A DNA stretch of 27,340 nucleotides from JAQGHR01 sp031411935 (GTDB lineage Bacteria > Planctomycetota > Planctomycetia > Isosphaerales > Isosphaeraceae). Below, one piece after another: positions 1 to 5,992 of this stretch (within the stretch, counting starts at the first letter, position 1; the number at the start of each line of letters is the position of its first letter). The notes beneath the pieces are model-generated. The model searched no databases. It saw only the letters and a program-made list of their open reading frames with translations, and had not been told where the DNA came from. Where the stretch lies: assembly GCA_031411935.1 (NCBI GenBank), contig JANOBY010000675.1, forward strand, positions 1 to 27,340, read 5' to 3'. The position numbers and the translations under genes are program-made.

Positions 1-161
1 GCCTTGGGCAGAGCGGAAGCCGGAGCGGCGGCCGCCGTATTGCCGGGATTGGCGGTCCGCTTGACCTCACCATCGCCCTGACCCAGCGAGACGCCGACCA
101 TTCCGGCCACGCCAAGGATCCCGAAAGCAAGCGCCCCGATCGAGCGGAAGGACATGGCCAT
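1..161 (-). CDS. N-terminus of a secreted hypothetical protein (runs off the window edge)
   Basis: This reading frame starts on the minus strand and stays open to the first base of the window, so only about 53 residues are visible. The protein begins MAMSFRSIGALAFGILGVAG, a short basic start followed by a hydrophobic stretch of about 18 residues, which looks like a Sec signal peptide. A low-complexity Ala/Pro/Gly/Asn segment follows, consistent with an exported or cell-surface protein. I chose the ATG at 161 because a GGAG lies 9 nt before it. In-frame ATGs at 176 and 155 are alternatives. No domain is visible in the part present, so no function can be given. Confidence 0.6.
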   Translation of the reverse strand, partial: MAMSFRSIGALAFGILGVAGMVGVSLGQGDGEVKRTANPGNTAAAAPASALPK

Positions 162-395
162 CTGTCTCGTCTCCATGAGAATCGCGGCCGGCTCGTGCAG
201 CGAGCGGCACCCTCACCCGACCGTCCCCACACGCACAACCGGCGCGAGGGCAGCAACCCGCCGATCCGTCGGCAAGGCGCGAGGCCGCAACCCGTTCTCG
301 GGGGCGGCCGAACCGGAAGATCGTCGAACGATCGACCGGTTTCAGGCAGTGTCGGGGCAGGGCTGACCCATTGGCGGCCATCTTGCACGGAAGCG

Positions 396-419
396 AAAAA
401 AGGGTCAAGGCGAACCCTT
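396..419 (-). terminator. Probable intrinsic terminator after the ArsR-type gene
   Basis: On the minus strand AAGGGT and ACCCTT form a 6-bp stem around an 8-nt loop, and the 3' arm runs directly into a run of T residues (A's at 396-401 on the plus strand). It lies about 40 nt past the ArsR-type stop codon. The stem is short, so strength is uncertain. The rest of 162-459 shows nothing I can support. Confidence 0.5.
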
Positions 420-459
420 GTGAAGACGAAACCCCAAAGGCCGAGCGGAGGAACCCGGC

Positions 460-882
460 TCAGGCTCCGTCGTGGGTCAGCGAGAAGTTGTGGAACCGCA
501 CCTTCTTCGGCATGCTGCCTGTCGCGCCGAGCAGGTCCGTTAGAAGTTCGCCGAAAAAGTAGGTGCGAACGCTGTAGAAGTTGTGCTTGCCTTCGCGACG
601 GGATTCGATCAGCCCCGAGACCCGCAAGAGGGCCAGATGGTGGCTGACCGCCGGCTGGCTTTGTCCCAGGCGGGTGCAAAGATCGGTCACGTGGAGCTCA
701 CCGCTCTGGGACAGGTAGACCAGGATGCGCAGGCGAGTCTCGTCGCTGAGCAGCTTGAAAACCTGTGAGAGGTCGCGTACGGACTGCTCGGCGATCGGGG
801 GCATGCTCGTCATGGTGGACGAAGATGTGCCGTTCGTCGCGGTAGAACGCGCCTTGGTCGTCGATGTGGTCTTACGGGGCAT
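460..882 (-). CDS. ArsR/SmtB-family winged-helix transcriptional regulator
   Basis: The 140-residue product has a Ser/Thr-rich, probably disordered N-terminus (residues 1-27) and then a typical ArsR-type winged helix. Residues 37-60 carry the FKLLSDETRLRILVYL signature, residues 63-92 the helix-turn-helix with QSQPAVSHHLALLRVSGLI, and residues 93-105 the wing (REGKHNFYSV). The alpha-3 metal motif of ArsR proper (ELCVCDL) is replaced by ELHVTDL, with only one Cys (69) nearby, so arsenite or cadmium sensing at that site is unlikely. I chose the ATG at 882 because AGGA lies 8 nt before it; an ATG at 888 is the alternative. The gene follows dapA on the same strand after a 277-nt gap, so it probably has its own promoter. 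An inverted repeat at 902-926 is a candidate operator. Its ligand cannot be told from sequence. Confidence 0.9.
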   Translation of the reverse strand: MPRKTTSTTKARSTATNGTSSSTMTSMPPIAEQSVRDLSQVFKLLSDETRLRILVYLSQSGELHVTDLCTRLGQSQPAVSHHLALLRVSGLIESRREGKHNFYSVRTYFFGELLTDLLGATGSMPKKVRFHNFSLTHDGA

Positions 883-901
883 ATTCATTGTCCTGAGAAG
901 G

Positions 902-926
902 GTAGACCCAGGGGAGAGCGGTCTAC
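902..926 (-). promoter_or_regulatory. Inverted repeat upstream of the ArsR-type gene, candidate operator
   Basis: GTAGACC and GGTCTAC form a perfect 7-bp inverted repeat with an 11-nt spacer, 20-44 nt upstream of the chosen start codon. ArsR-family repressors commonly bind inverted repeats overlapping their own promoter, so autoregulation is a reasonable inference. No convincing -35/-10 pair was identified beside it. Confidence 0.35.
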
Positions 927-1165
927 GGTCGTTAGGGTCTGACCCCGCGCGAAGATTTCGGTCGCAGGGAGACCCGATCCGAACCGCGACCACGTTCCAT
1001 GGGAAGACCACGCCCGGGGCACAATCGCCTGCCGGGGCAATTTTCCTGGGAGACGGTCTGGGGGGGTCGCAGATCGAATCAGATCGACGAATGCTTGGGT
1101 CGCACGAATCATGCCGTGCGTAGAAGAAATTCACCACATCGCGCAAGATGCTGGGGTTTCTTGCC

Positions 1166-2062
1166 TCAGACCGACAGTCCATAAATTTGGAGCGTCTTGC
1201 GGAGAGATTCGATCCCTCGCTCGTCGGGCGGGCAGAGCGGCAGGCGCATCTCGCCGTTGCCTCGACCCAGAAGTCGGATCGCGGTCTTCACCGGGATCGG
1301 GTTGGCCGCCACCGAGAGAAGATCGCGGCAGAGGGGGAACAGCTTGAAATGGATCTTGCGGGCCTCTGTCCAGTTGTTTTGCTGAATCGCTTTGACCATC
1401 GCGATCATGTCGGCGGGAACCAGGTTGCCCACGACCGAGACCACGCCTTCAGCCCCGACCGACATCATCGGCAGGGTCAAGCTATCATCCCCCGACAGGA
1501 CCGTCAAATTCGTACGCGACACCACATCCGAGACCTGGTCCAACGACCCGCTGGCTTCCTTCAACGCGATGATGTTCGGGTGCTTGCCCAGGCGCTCGAC
1601 CGTCTCGGGTTCCAGATTCCGGCCCGTGCGGCCGGGCACGTTGTACAGGACCTGCGGCAGGTCCACCGAGTCGGCCACCCGGGCGTAGTGGGCGTACAAC
1701 CCTTCCTGCGAGGGGCGATTGTAGTAGGGGGAGACGAGCAGCGCAGCGTCGGCCCCCACGCTCGCGGCGAATCGGGTCAGGCGGACGGCCTCGGTCGTGG
1801 CGTTCGAGCCGGTGCCCGCCATCACGCGGGCGCGGCCCGCGGCGCGTTCGACCACAAAGGCGATCACGCGTTCATGTTCGTCATGCGAGAGCGTTGGGGA
1901 CTCGCCGGTGGTTCCCACCGGGCTGATCGCGGGCGTGCCCTGCTCGATCTGCCAGTCGATCGCCCGGCCGAGAGCCTCGAAATCCACCTCGGAACCCTGG
2001 AACGGGGTGACCAGGGCGACCGTGAGACCCTCAAACAACCGCCCACGAGACTCGCGAGACAT
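1166..2062 (-). CDS. dapA: 4-hydroxy-tetrahydrodipicolinate synthase
   Basis: The enzyme condenses pyruvate with aspartate-4-semialdehyde in the first committed step of lysine and diaminopimelate synthesis; it is a cytosolic TIM-barrel protein. The 298-residue product has the family's usual length. It carries the pyruvate-binding GTTGES motif at 50-55, the active-site Tyr in QVLYNVPGRT (Tyr140, Arg145), and the Schiff-base Lys in IIALKEASG (Lys168). The conserved GAEGVVSVVGN segment follows at 203-213. The ATG at 2062 is preferred over the one at 2083 because GGAG sits 6 nt before it and homologues begin near this point. Neighbouring genes are not in the lysine pathway. Related family members (N-acetylneuraminate lyase, KDG aldolase) share the fold, but the motif set fits DapA best. 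Confidence 0.93.
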   Translation of the reverse strand: MSRESRGRLFEGLTVALVTPFQGSEVDFEALGRAIDWQIEQGTPAISPVGTTGESPTLSHDEHERVIAFVVERAAGRARVMAGTGSNATTEAVRLTRFAASVGADAALLVSPYYNRPSQEGLYAHYARVADSVDLPQVLYNVPGRTGRNLEPETVERLGKHPNIIALKEASGSLDQVSDVVSRTNLTVLSGDDSLTLPMMSVGAEGVVSVVGNLVPADMIAMVKAIQQNNWTEARKIHFKLFPLCRDLLSVAANPIPVKTAIRLLGRGNGEMRLPLCPPDERGIESLRKTLQIYGLSV

Positions 2063-2127
2063 GGACTTCTCCAGAACATCCACTGACCATGCCGCCAGGG
2101 CACGAGGGGGGTTACATACCGGCTTAA

Positions 2128-2157
2128 CGTGCCTATCCTAGCCCGAATTGAGGCACG
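2128..2157. repeat. Intergenic inverted repeat between the helicase gene and dapA
   Basis: CGTGCCT and AGGCACG form a perfect 7-bp stem with a 16-nt loop. It lies between the stop of the helicase gene (2310, minus) and the dapA start (2062, minus), so it could be a weak terminator, part of the dapA leader, or chance. There is no T-run beside it. Confidence 0.25.
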
Positions 2158-2309
2158 AGCGGAAGGGGGTGCCCAACGATCGCGATCCCCGACTCCCCCT
2201 CATACTTCGGCCCCGGAGCCGATCGAAGCCGACACATCCATTAGGCGGTTCTCACCTGGTTCATTGCGTGTCGAACGGGATCAGAATCATTGTTTGACGT
2301 CCCTCGCGA

Positions 2310-4526
2310 TCAGTTGCCCACGGGACGGAGCGGGGACTTCGCGAGCACGAATGTCTTCTCGTTTCCGCCCACGAAGGCAACGCGTCCCTTGCGATTCGGG
2401 CCGGCGCCTTCGATCGAGACTAGCCTACCAAGCCCATATTCCGGGTGGCGGACCGTCACGCCCGGTCGAAACCTGGCGAGGTCCCCCGAGATATCCTGCC
2501 CAAGCCCCGCAAGCTCGGCCGCCGTGGTCAGCCGGAATCCCCCGGGCAGGGGGCGAGGCTCGGCGGATCGGCGGGGCGAGGGGGTGAACGACGTGGCCGA
2601 GGCTCCCAGGTCGCGGACCCGCAGGCTGTCCTCGGGAAGCTCGGCCAGGAAGTTCGACGGGATGGTGGCCGTCCTTTGCCCGCGGAACTCGCGGACCTGG
2701 CAATAACTCAGATAAAGTTCACGACGTGCGCGCGTAATGCCCACAAAGAGGAGGCGTCTTTCCTCCTCCATCTCGGCGTCGGAGTTGAGCGAGCGGGAGT
2801 GGGGGAGGATCCCTTGCTCAAGGCCGACGAGGCAGACGACCGGGAACTCCAGGCCCTTCGCGGCGTGAAGGGTCATCAGGGTCACGGCACCGGCCTCCGC
2901 GTTCCACCGGTCCACGGCCGAGGCCAGGCTGATGTTCTCCAGAAAGTCGACGATCGAGGAGCCCGGATGCTCGCGGTCGAACTCGCGGGCGGCCGACACG
3001 AGCTCATCGACGTTGGCCAGGCGGTCTTCTCCCGCCCCCTTTGCGTCACCCTCCAGATGCTTGTGATAGCCGCTGAGGGTGAGCAACTTCCGGATCACCT
3101 CCTCGGCGGCGTGATCTCGAAGGTCATTCAGCTCGTCCATGAGCATGGCGAAGTCACGCAGTCCACGCGCGGCCTTGTCCTTCAATCCCGGGATCGCCGA
3201 GGCTTGCCTGGCCATGGCGAGCAAGGGGATGCCCAGGTCGCGTGCCCGGGCCTGAAGCTTGTCGAGCGAGGTCTTGCCCAGGCCGCGAGGCGGGACATTC
3301 ACGACCCGCCCGAACGCCACGTCGTTCTTCGGGTTGGCCATGAGGTTGAGATAGGACAGGACGTCCTTGATCTCCTGCCGCTCGTAGAAGGACACCCCGC
3401 CGACGATCTGGTAGGGGACATTCGCGGCCCTCAGGGCCATTTCGAGGCCGCGGGTCAAGGCCGTGACCCGGCAGAAGATGGCGCAGTCGCGATAGGCATA
3501 CTCGCCGCCCCGGACCAGGCCCACGATCCGCGAGGCGACCTCGCGGGCCTCCTCGGTCTCGTTCGCATAGATCGCGAGTTCGACCGGGTCCCCCTCGGGG
3601 TTGTCGGTGATCAGCGACTTCGCCTTGCGCTTGCGGTTGTGGCGGATCAGCCCGTCGGCCACGCGGAGGATGTTCTTCGTGCTGCGATAGTTCTGCTCCA
3701 GGCGTACGACCTTGCAGCCGGGGTAGTCGTGCTCGAACTCGAGGATGTTGTTGAGGTTCGCACCTCGCCATCCGTAGATCGCCTGGTCGGGGTCGCCCGT
3801 CACGCAGAGGTTCGGGCGATCGACGGAGAGGGCGCGAACGATGGCGTACTGGGCGAGGTTCGTGTCCTGATACTCGTCCACGAGCACGTACCTGAAGCGG
3901 GCGTCGAGGTCCCGGCGGACGTCGGGGAAGGATTTGACGATCGTCACGAGGTGGACGAGGAGGTCGTCGAAGTCGACCGCCGAGGATTCCTTCAGCCTCT
4001 GCTGATAGACCTTGTAGACCTGCGCGACCACGGCCGTCACATGGTCTCCGTCCCTCTGAGCGGCCATCTTCTCGGGGCTCACCAGGTCGTTCTTCGCCCG
4101 GCTGATGGCGTTGTCCACCCGCTCGGGGGCCACGCCGATCTCGTCCAGGTCCAGCCGTTCCATCGCGTCCTTCACGGCGCGGAGGCGGTCGGACTGGTCG
4201 AAGATGGTGAACCCGCGATCGAGCCCCACGAGGTGCGCGTACTGCCGGAGCAGACGGGCACAAAGGGCGTGGAACGTCCCGACCCACACGCCGCAATTCG
4301 GCCGAAGCGCCTCGATCCGCTCGCGCATCTCGCCCGCGGCCTTGTTCGTGAAGGTGAGCGCCAGGATGTTCGACCCGCCGATCCCCTGGTCGAGCAGGTG
4401 GGCCACCCGGCGCGTGATCACGCGGGTCTTGCCCGATCCGGCCCCGGCCAGGACGAGCATGGGGCCGTCGCGGTGGCTCACCGCTTCCCGCTGAGACGGG
4501 GTCAAATCTGCGAACAGGTCGGACAT
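2310..4526 (-). CDS. pcrA: Superfamily 1 DNA helicase of the UvrD/PcrA/Rep group
   Basis: This is an ATP-driven 3'-to-5' DNA helicase of the type used in repair, replication restart and removal of RecA filaments. The 738-residue product has a full motif set: Walker A AGAGSGKT at 27-34, motif II DEYQDT at 217-222, motif III GDPDQAIYGWRGA at 244-256, motif IV with QNYRS at 278-282, motif V in the TLHAAKGLEFPVV segment, and motif VI in EEERRLLFVGITRAR. It ends in the small Tudor-like C-terminal domain (FRPGVTVRHPEYGLG onward) seen in PcrA and UvrD. The ATG at 4526 has AAGGA 8 nt before it; the ATG at 4535 lacks proper spacing. The gene appears to stand alone, with dispersed repeat copy A about 190 nt upstream. 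The sequence does not separate PcrA from UvrD. Confidence 0.93.
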   Translation of the reverse strand: MSDLFADLTPSQREAVSHRDGPMLVLAGAGSGKTRVITRRVAHLLDQGIGGSNILALTFTNKAAGEMRERIEALRPNCGVWVGTFHALCARLLRQYAHLVGLDRGFTIFDQSDRLRAVKDAMERLDLDEIGVAPERVDNAISRAKNDLVSPEKMAAQRDGDHVTAVVAQVYKVYQQRLKESSAVDFDDLLVHLVTIVKSFPDVRRDLDARFRYVLVDEYQDTNLAQYAIVRALSVDRPNLCVTGDPDQAIYGWRGANLNNILEFEHDYPGCKVVRLEQNYRSTKNILRVADGLIRHNRKRKAKSLITDNPEGDPVELAIYANETEEAREVASRIVGLVRGGEYAYRDCAIFCRVTALTRGLEMALRAANVPYQIVGGVSFYERQEIKDVLSYLNLMANPKNDVAFGRVVNVPPRGLGKTSLDKLQARARDLGIPLLAMARQASAIPGLKDKAARGLRDFAMLMDELNDLRDHAAEEVIRKLLTLSGYHKHLEGDAKGAGEDRLANVDELVSAAREFDREHPGSSIVDFLENISLASAVDRWNAEAGAVTLMTLHAAKGLEFPVVCLVGLEQGILPHSRSLNSDAEMEEERRLLFVGITRARRELYLSYCQVREFRGQRTATIPSNFLAELPEDSLRVRDLGASATSFTPSPRRSAEPRPLPGGFRLTTAAELAGLGQDISGDLARFRPGVTVRHPEYGLGRLVSIEGAGPNRKGRVAFVGGNEKTFVLAKSPLRPVGN

Positions 4527-4720
4527 GCGCTCCATCCTTAGAGAGCCGCGACCGCCATCCTGAACGAGGGGGCGAGCGGCCTGGCGCGGGGCTCGTTGCG
4601 AACAGGCCAATATACCCGATGGACCTCCGTCCGTGTATGCGGATCGCCCCGAGCGGGTGGTCGCCCCGGGCACTCTCCGCTAGGCTATCGGGAGGCATTT
4701 CCCTCACGGCCATGCCCCGA

Positions 4721-4901
4721 TAATGGGTTCGTTTCCCGTCCAGAGAGCCCGAAATTGGCTTCGTTTTGGGTTCGTTTGACCGTCCACCTCAGGAACAGCC
4801 GGACCCAGTGCCGTGACCCAAGTCGTTTCGTGATTGAGGTATCCATCCCATTCCTGAGCTCAATTCGGGCGGCCAGATTGGCTTCGTTCTGCAAAATCAT
4901 G
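4721..4901. repeat. Dispersed two-part intergenic repeat, copy A
   Basis: This AT-richer segment contains GGGTTCGTTT at 4725-4734 and again at 4768-4777, the latter within a TTGGCTTCGTTTTGGGTTCG block, and a second block with TTCGTTCTGCAAAATCA at 4883-4899. The same two blocks, in the same order and at similar spacing, recur at 24046-24230. Read on the minus strand both copies are open and give similar peptides (ILQNEAN...RTQNEANF here). I read it as a lineage-specific interspersed repeat rather than a gene. It lies in the gap between the helicase gene and acpS. Confidence 0.7.
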
Positions 4902-5094
4902 TTTTCGCGAAGCTCGCCTTCCCCGATTGTTGAAGATGGCCCCGCTGGTGGTCCGGATTGTCAACGAGCCGAGGCGGTGCGCGGAGCCCCTCCGCCTTCG
5001 TACTATCGCGACGATCCGGTCTTCCGATCGGCGTCCCATCCCTCGAAAATTGATGAACACGCACGAGATCGTCACGACCCAGGCACTTTGAACG
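4902..5094. other. Gene-free stretch upstream of acpS
   Basis: No open frame here has convincing coding character. The only structure seen is an imperfect stem, AGGCGG at 4972-4977 with CCGCCT at 4992-4997, whose significance is unclear. The acpS promoter must lie in or near this stretch, but I cannot place it. Confidence 0.4.
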
Positions 5095-5110
5095 AGGAGG
5101 CGTAACCGGC

Positions 5111-5518
5111 ATGGACATCCTGGGGATCGGGACCGACATCATCGAATGTCCCCGGATCGGCAAGATGATCGAGAAGCATGGAGAGACCTTTCTCCGTCGC
5201 GTGTACACCGAGCGAGAGATCCGCTACTGCCAGGCGCGGAAGCAGGCCACCGAACACTTCGCCGGAAGGTGGGCCGCGAAGGAGGCGATCCTCAAGGCCA
5301 TGGGCACCGGTTGGAGCAAGGGGATCTGCTGGACCGATATCGAGGTCCGAAATATGGTCACGGGAGCACCCAGGGTCCTCGTGCGCGGAGGGGCCAGGGA
5401 GATCGCGATCGAACGCGGGATCGGCGACATCCTGATCTCGATCTCACACTGCCGGACCTATGCCACGGCGTACGCCATCGCGCTGGCCCAGGCACCGAAG
5501 CCGAACCCCAAGCCCTGA
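5111..5518 (+). CDS. acpS: Holo-[acyl-carrier-protein] synthase
   Basis: AcpS moves the 4'-phosphopantetheine arm from coenzyme A onto a Ser of apo-acyl carrier protein, activating it for fatty acid synthesis. The 135-residue product matches the family length. It has the N-terminal IGTDIIECPRI motif (residues 6-16), whose Asp binds the metal, and the FAGRWAAKEAILKA motif at about 50-63, with the metal-binding Glu and the CoA-binding Lys. The HCRTYATAYAIA end matches the conserved SHxxxYAxAxxI pattern. The ATG at 5111 follows AGGAGG at 5095-5100 with a 10-nt spacer. It is a single gene that converges on the glutaredoxin-like gene across a hairpin. It is a small homotrimeric-type AcpS, not an Sfp-type transferase. 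Confidence 0.95.
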   Translation: MDILGIGTDIIECPRIGKMIEKHGETFLRRVYTEREIRYCQARKQATEHFAGRWAAKEAILKAMGTGWSKGICWTDIEVRNMVTGAPRVLVRGGAREIAIERGIGDILISISHCRTYATAYAIALAQAPKPNPKP

Positions 5519-5589
5519 CCGTGGCGTGAAGGCTCGCCCCGGGCGTGTCCTGAATCGGGGGCCGCACGCATGATGCTCGCGGGACAGGA

Positions 5590-5630
5590 CCGATCTCACC
5601 CGGGAAGCTTGTCCCTCGTGGTGAGATCGG
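5590..5630. terminator. Hairpin between convergent acpS and the glutaredoxin-like gene
   Basis: CCGATCTCACC at 5590-5600 and GGTGAGATCGG at 5620-5630 form a perfect 11-bp stem with a 19-nt loop. It lies between two convergent stop codons (5518 plus, 5658 minus), the usual place for a bidirectional terminator. There is no clear T-run on either side, so it may act with Rho or as a 3'-end stabiliser. Confidence 0.5.
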
Positions 5631-5657
5631 CGTGGACGCTGCACATTCTCTCGAACG

Positions 5658-5918
5658 TCACGTGAGGTCTTCGGACGCCTGCTTGATGGCTTCGAGCAGG
5701 TCGGATTCCGAGGGGTTCACGAAGGTCTGGTTGTCGATTCGAAGCGTGGGCATGACCCGCTTCCCGCCGTTGAGGTCGGCGATGTAGTCGTTGTACGCGG
5801 GGTCGTCGTCGACATCCTTGTACTCGTAAAGGATGTTCTGACTGTCGAGCAGGGCGCGGGCCCGCGTGGTGTCCCCGCAGGTGGTCGACCCGTACATGGT
5901 CACGTTCGGCTGCTTCAC
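5658..5918 (-). CDS. Glutaredoxin-like thioredoxin-fold protein with a CGDT active site
   Basis: The 86-residue product has the glutaredoxin layout: a first strand (VTMYGSTTC), an active-site segment TTCGDT at 12-17, a middle segment ending in the cis-proline VMPTL at 55-59, and a C-terminal helix (ESDLLEAIKQA). The classical CxxC is reduced to one Cys (14), followed by Gly-Asp-Thr, so it would be a monothiol or non-redox member, unlike the NrdH and mycoredoxin types it otherwise resembles. The start is a GTG at 5918 with GGAG 8 nt upstream; an internal ATG (5897) would cut into the first strand. It sits 74 nt after topA on the same strand and may be co-transcribed. A link to topoisomerase function is not implied. 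Confidence 0.8.
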   Translation of the reverse strand: MKQPNVTMYGSTTCGDTTRARALLDSQNILYEYKDVDDDPAYNDYIADLNGGKRVMPTLRIDNQTFVNPSESDLLEAIKQASEDLT

Positions 5919-5992
5919 GGCGAGGGCTCCGGGTGGATCGGGCGTGGATACAACCAAGACATGTCGCAATCGTCGTTCCACGCCCGCCCGAA

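Noticed and set aside
195..647. Plus-strand frame of 150 codons near the left end
   Set aside because: Arg/Pro/Gly-rich composition without a domain; it overlaps the ArsR-type gene and its terminator on the other strand.
2310..4526. RecB/AddA-type nuclease-helicase instead of PcrA/UvrD
   Set aside because: Length, motif order and the small Tudor-like C-terminus fit PcrA/UvrD; there is no nuclease domain.
2445..4541. Open frame of 698 codons on the plus strand opposite the helicase gene
   Set aside because: Same antisense effect; all helicase motifs are on the minus strand and this frame has no recognisable domain.
4685..4900. Small minus-strand gene starting MILQNEAN
   Set aside because: The frame consists mostly of the dispersed repeat, has no ribosome site or domain, and a similar peptide arises from copy B; kept as a repeat and listed as a finding instead of a gene.
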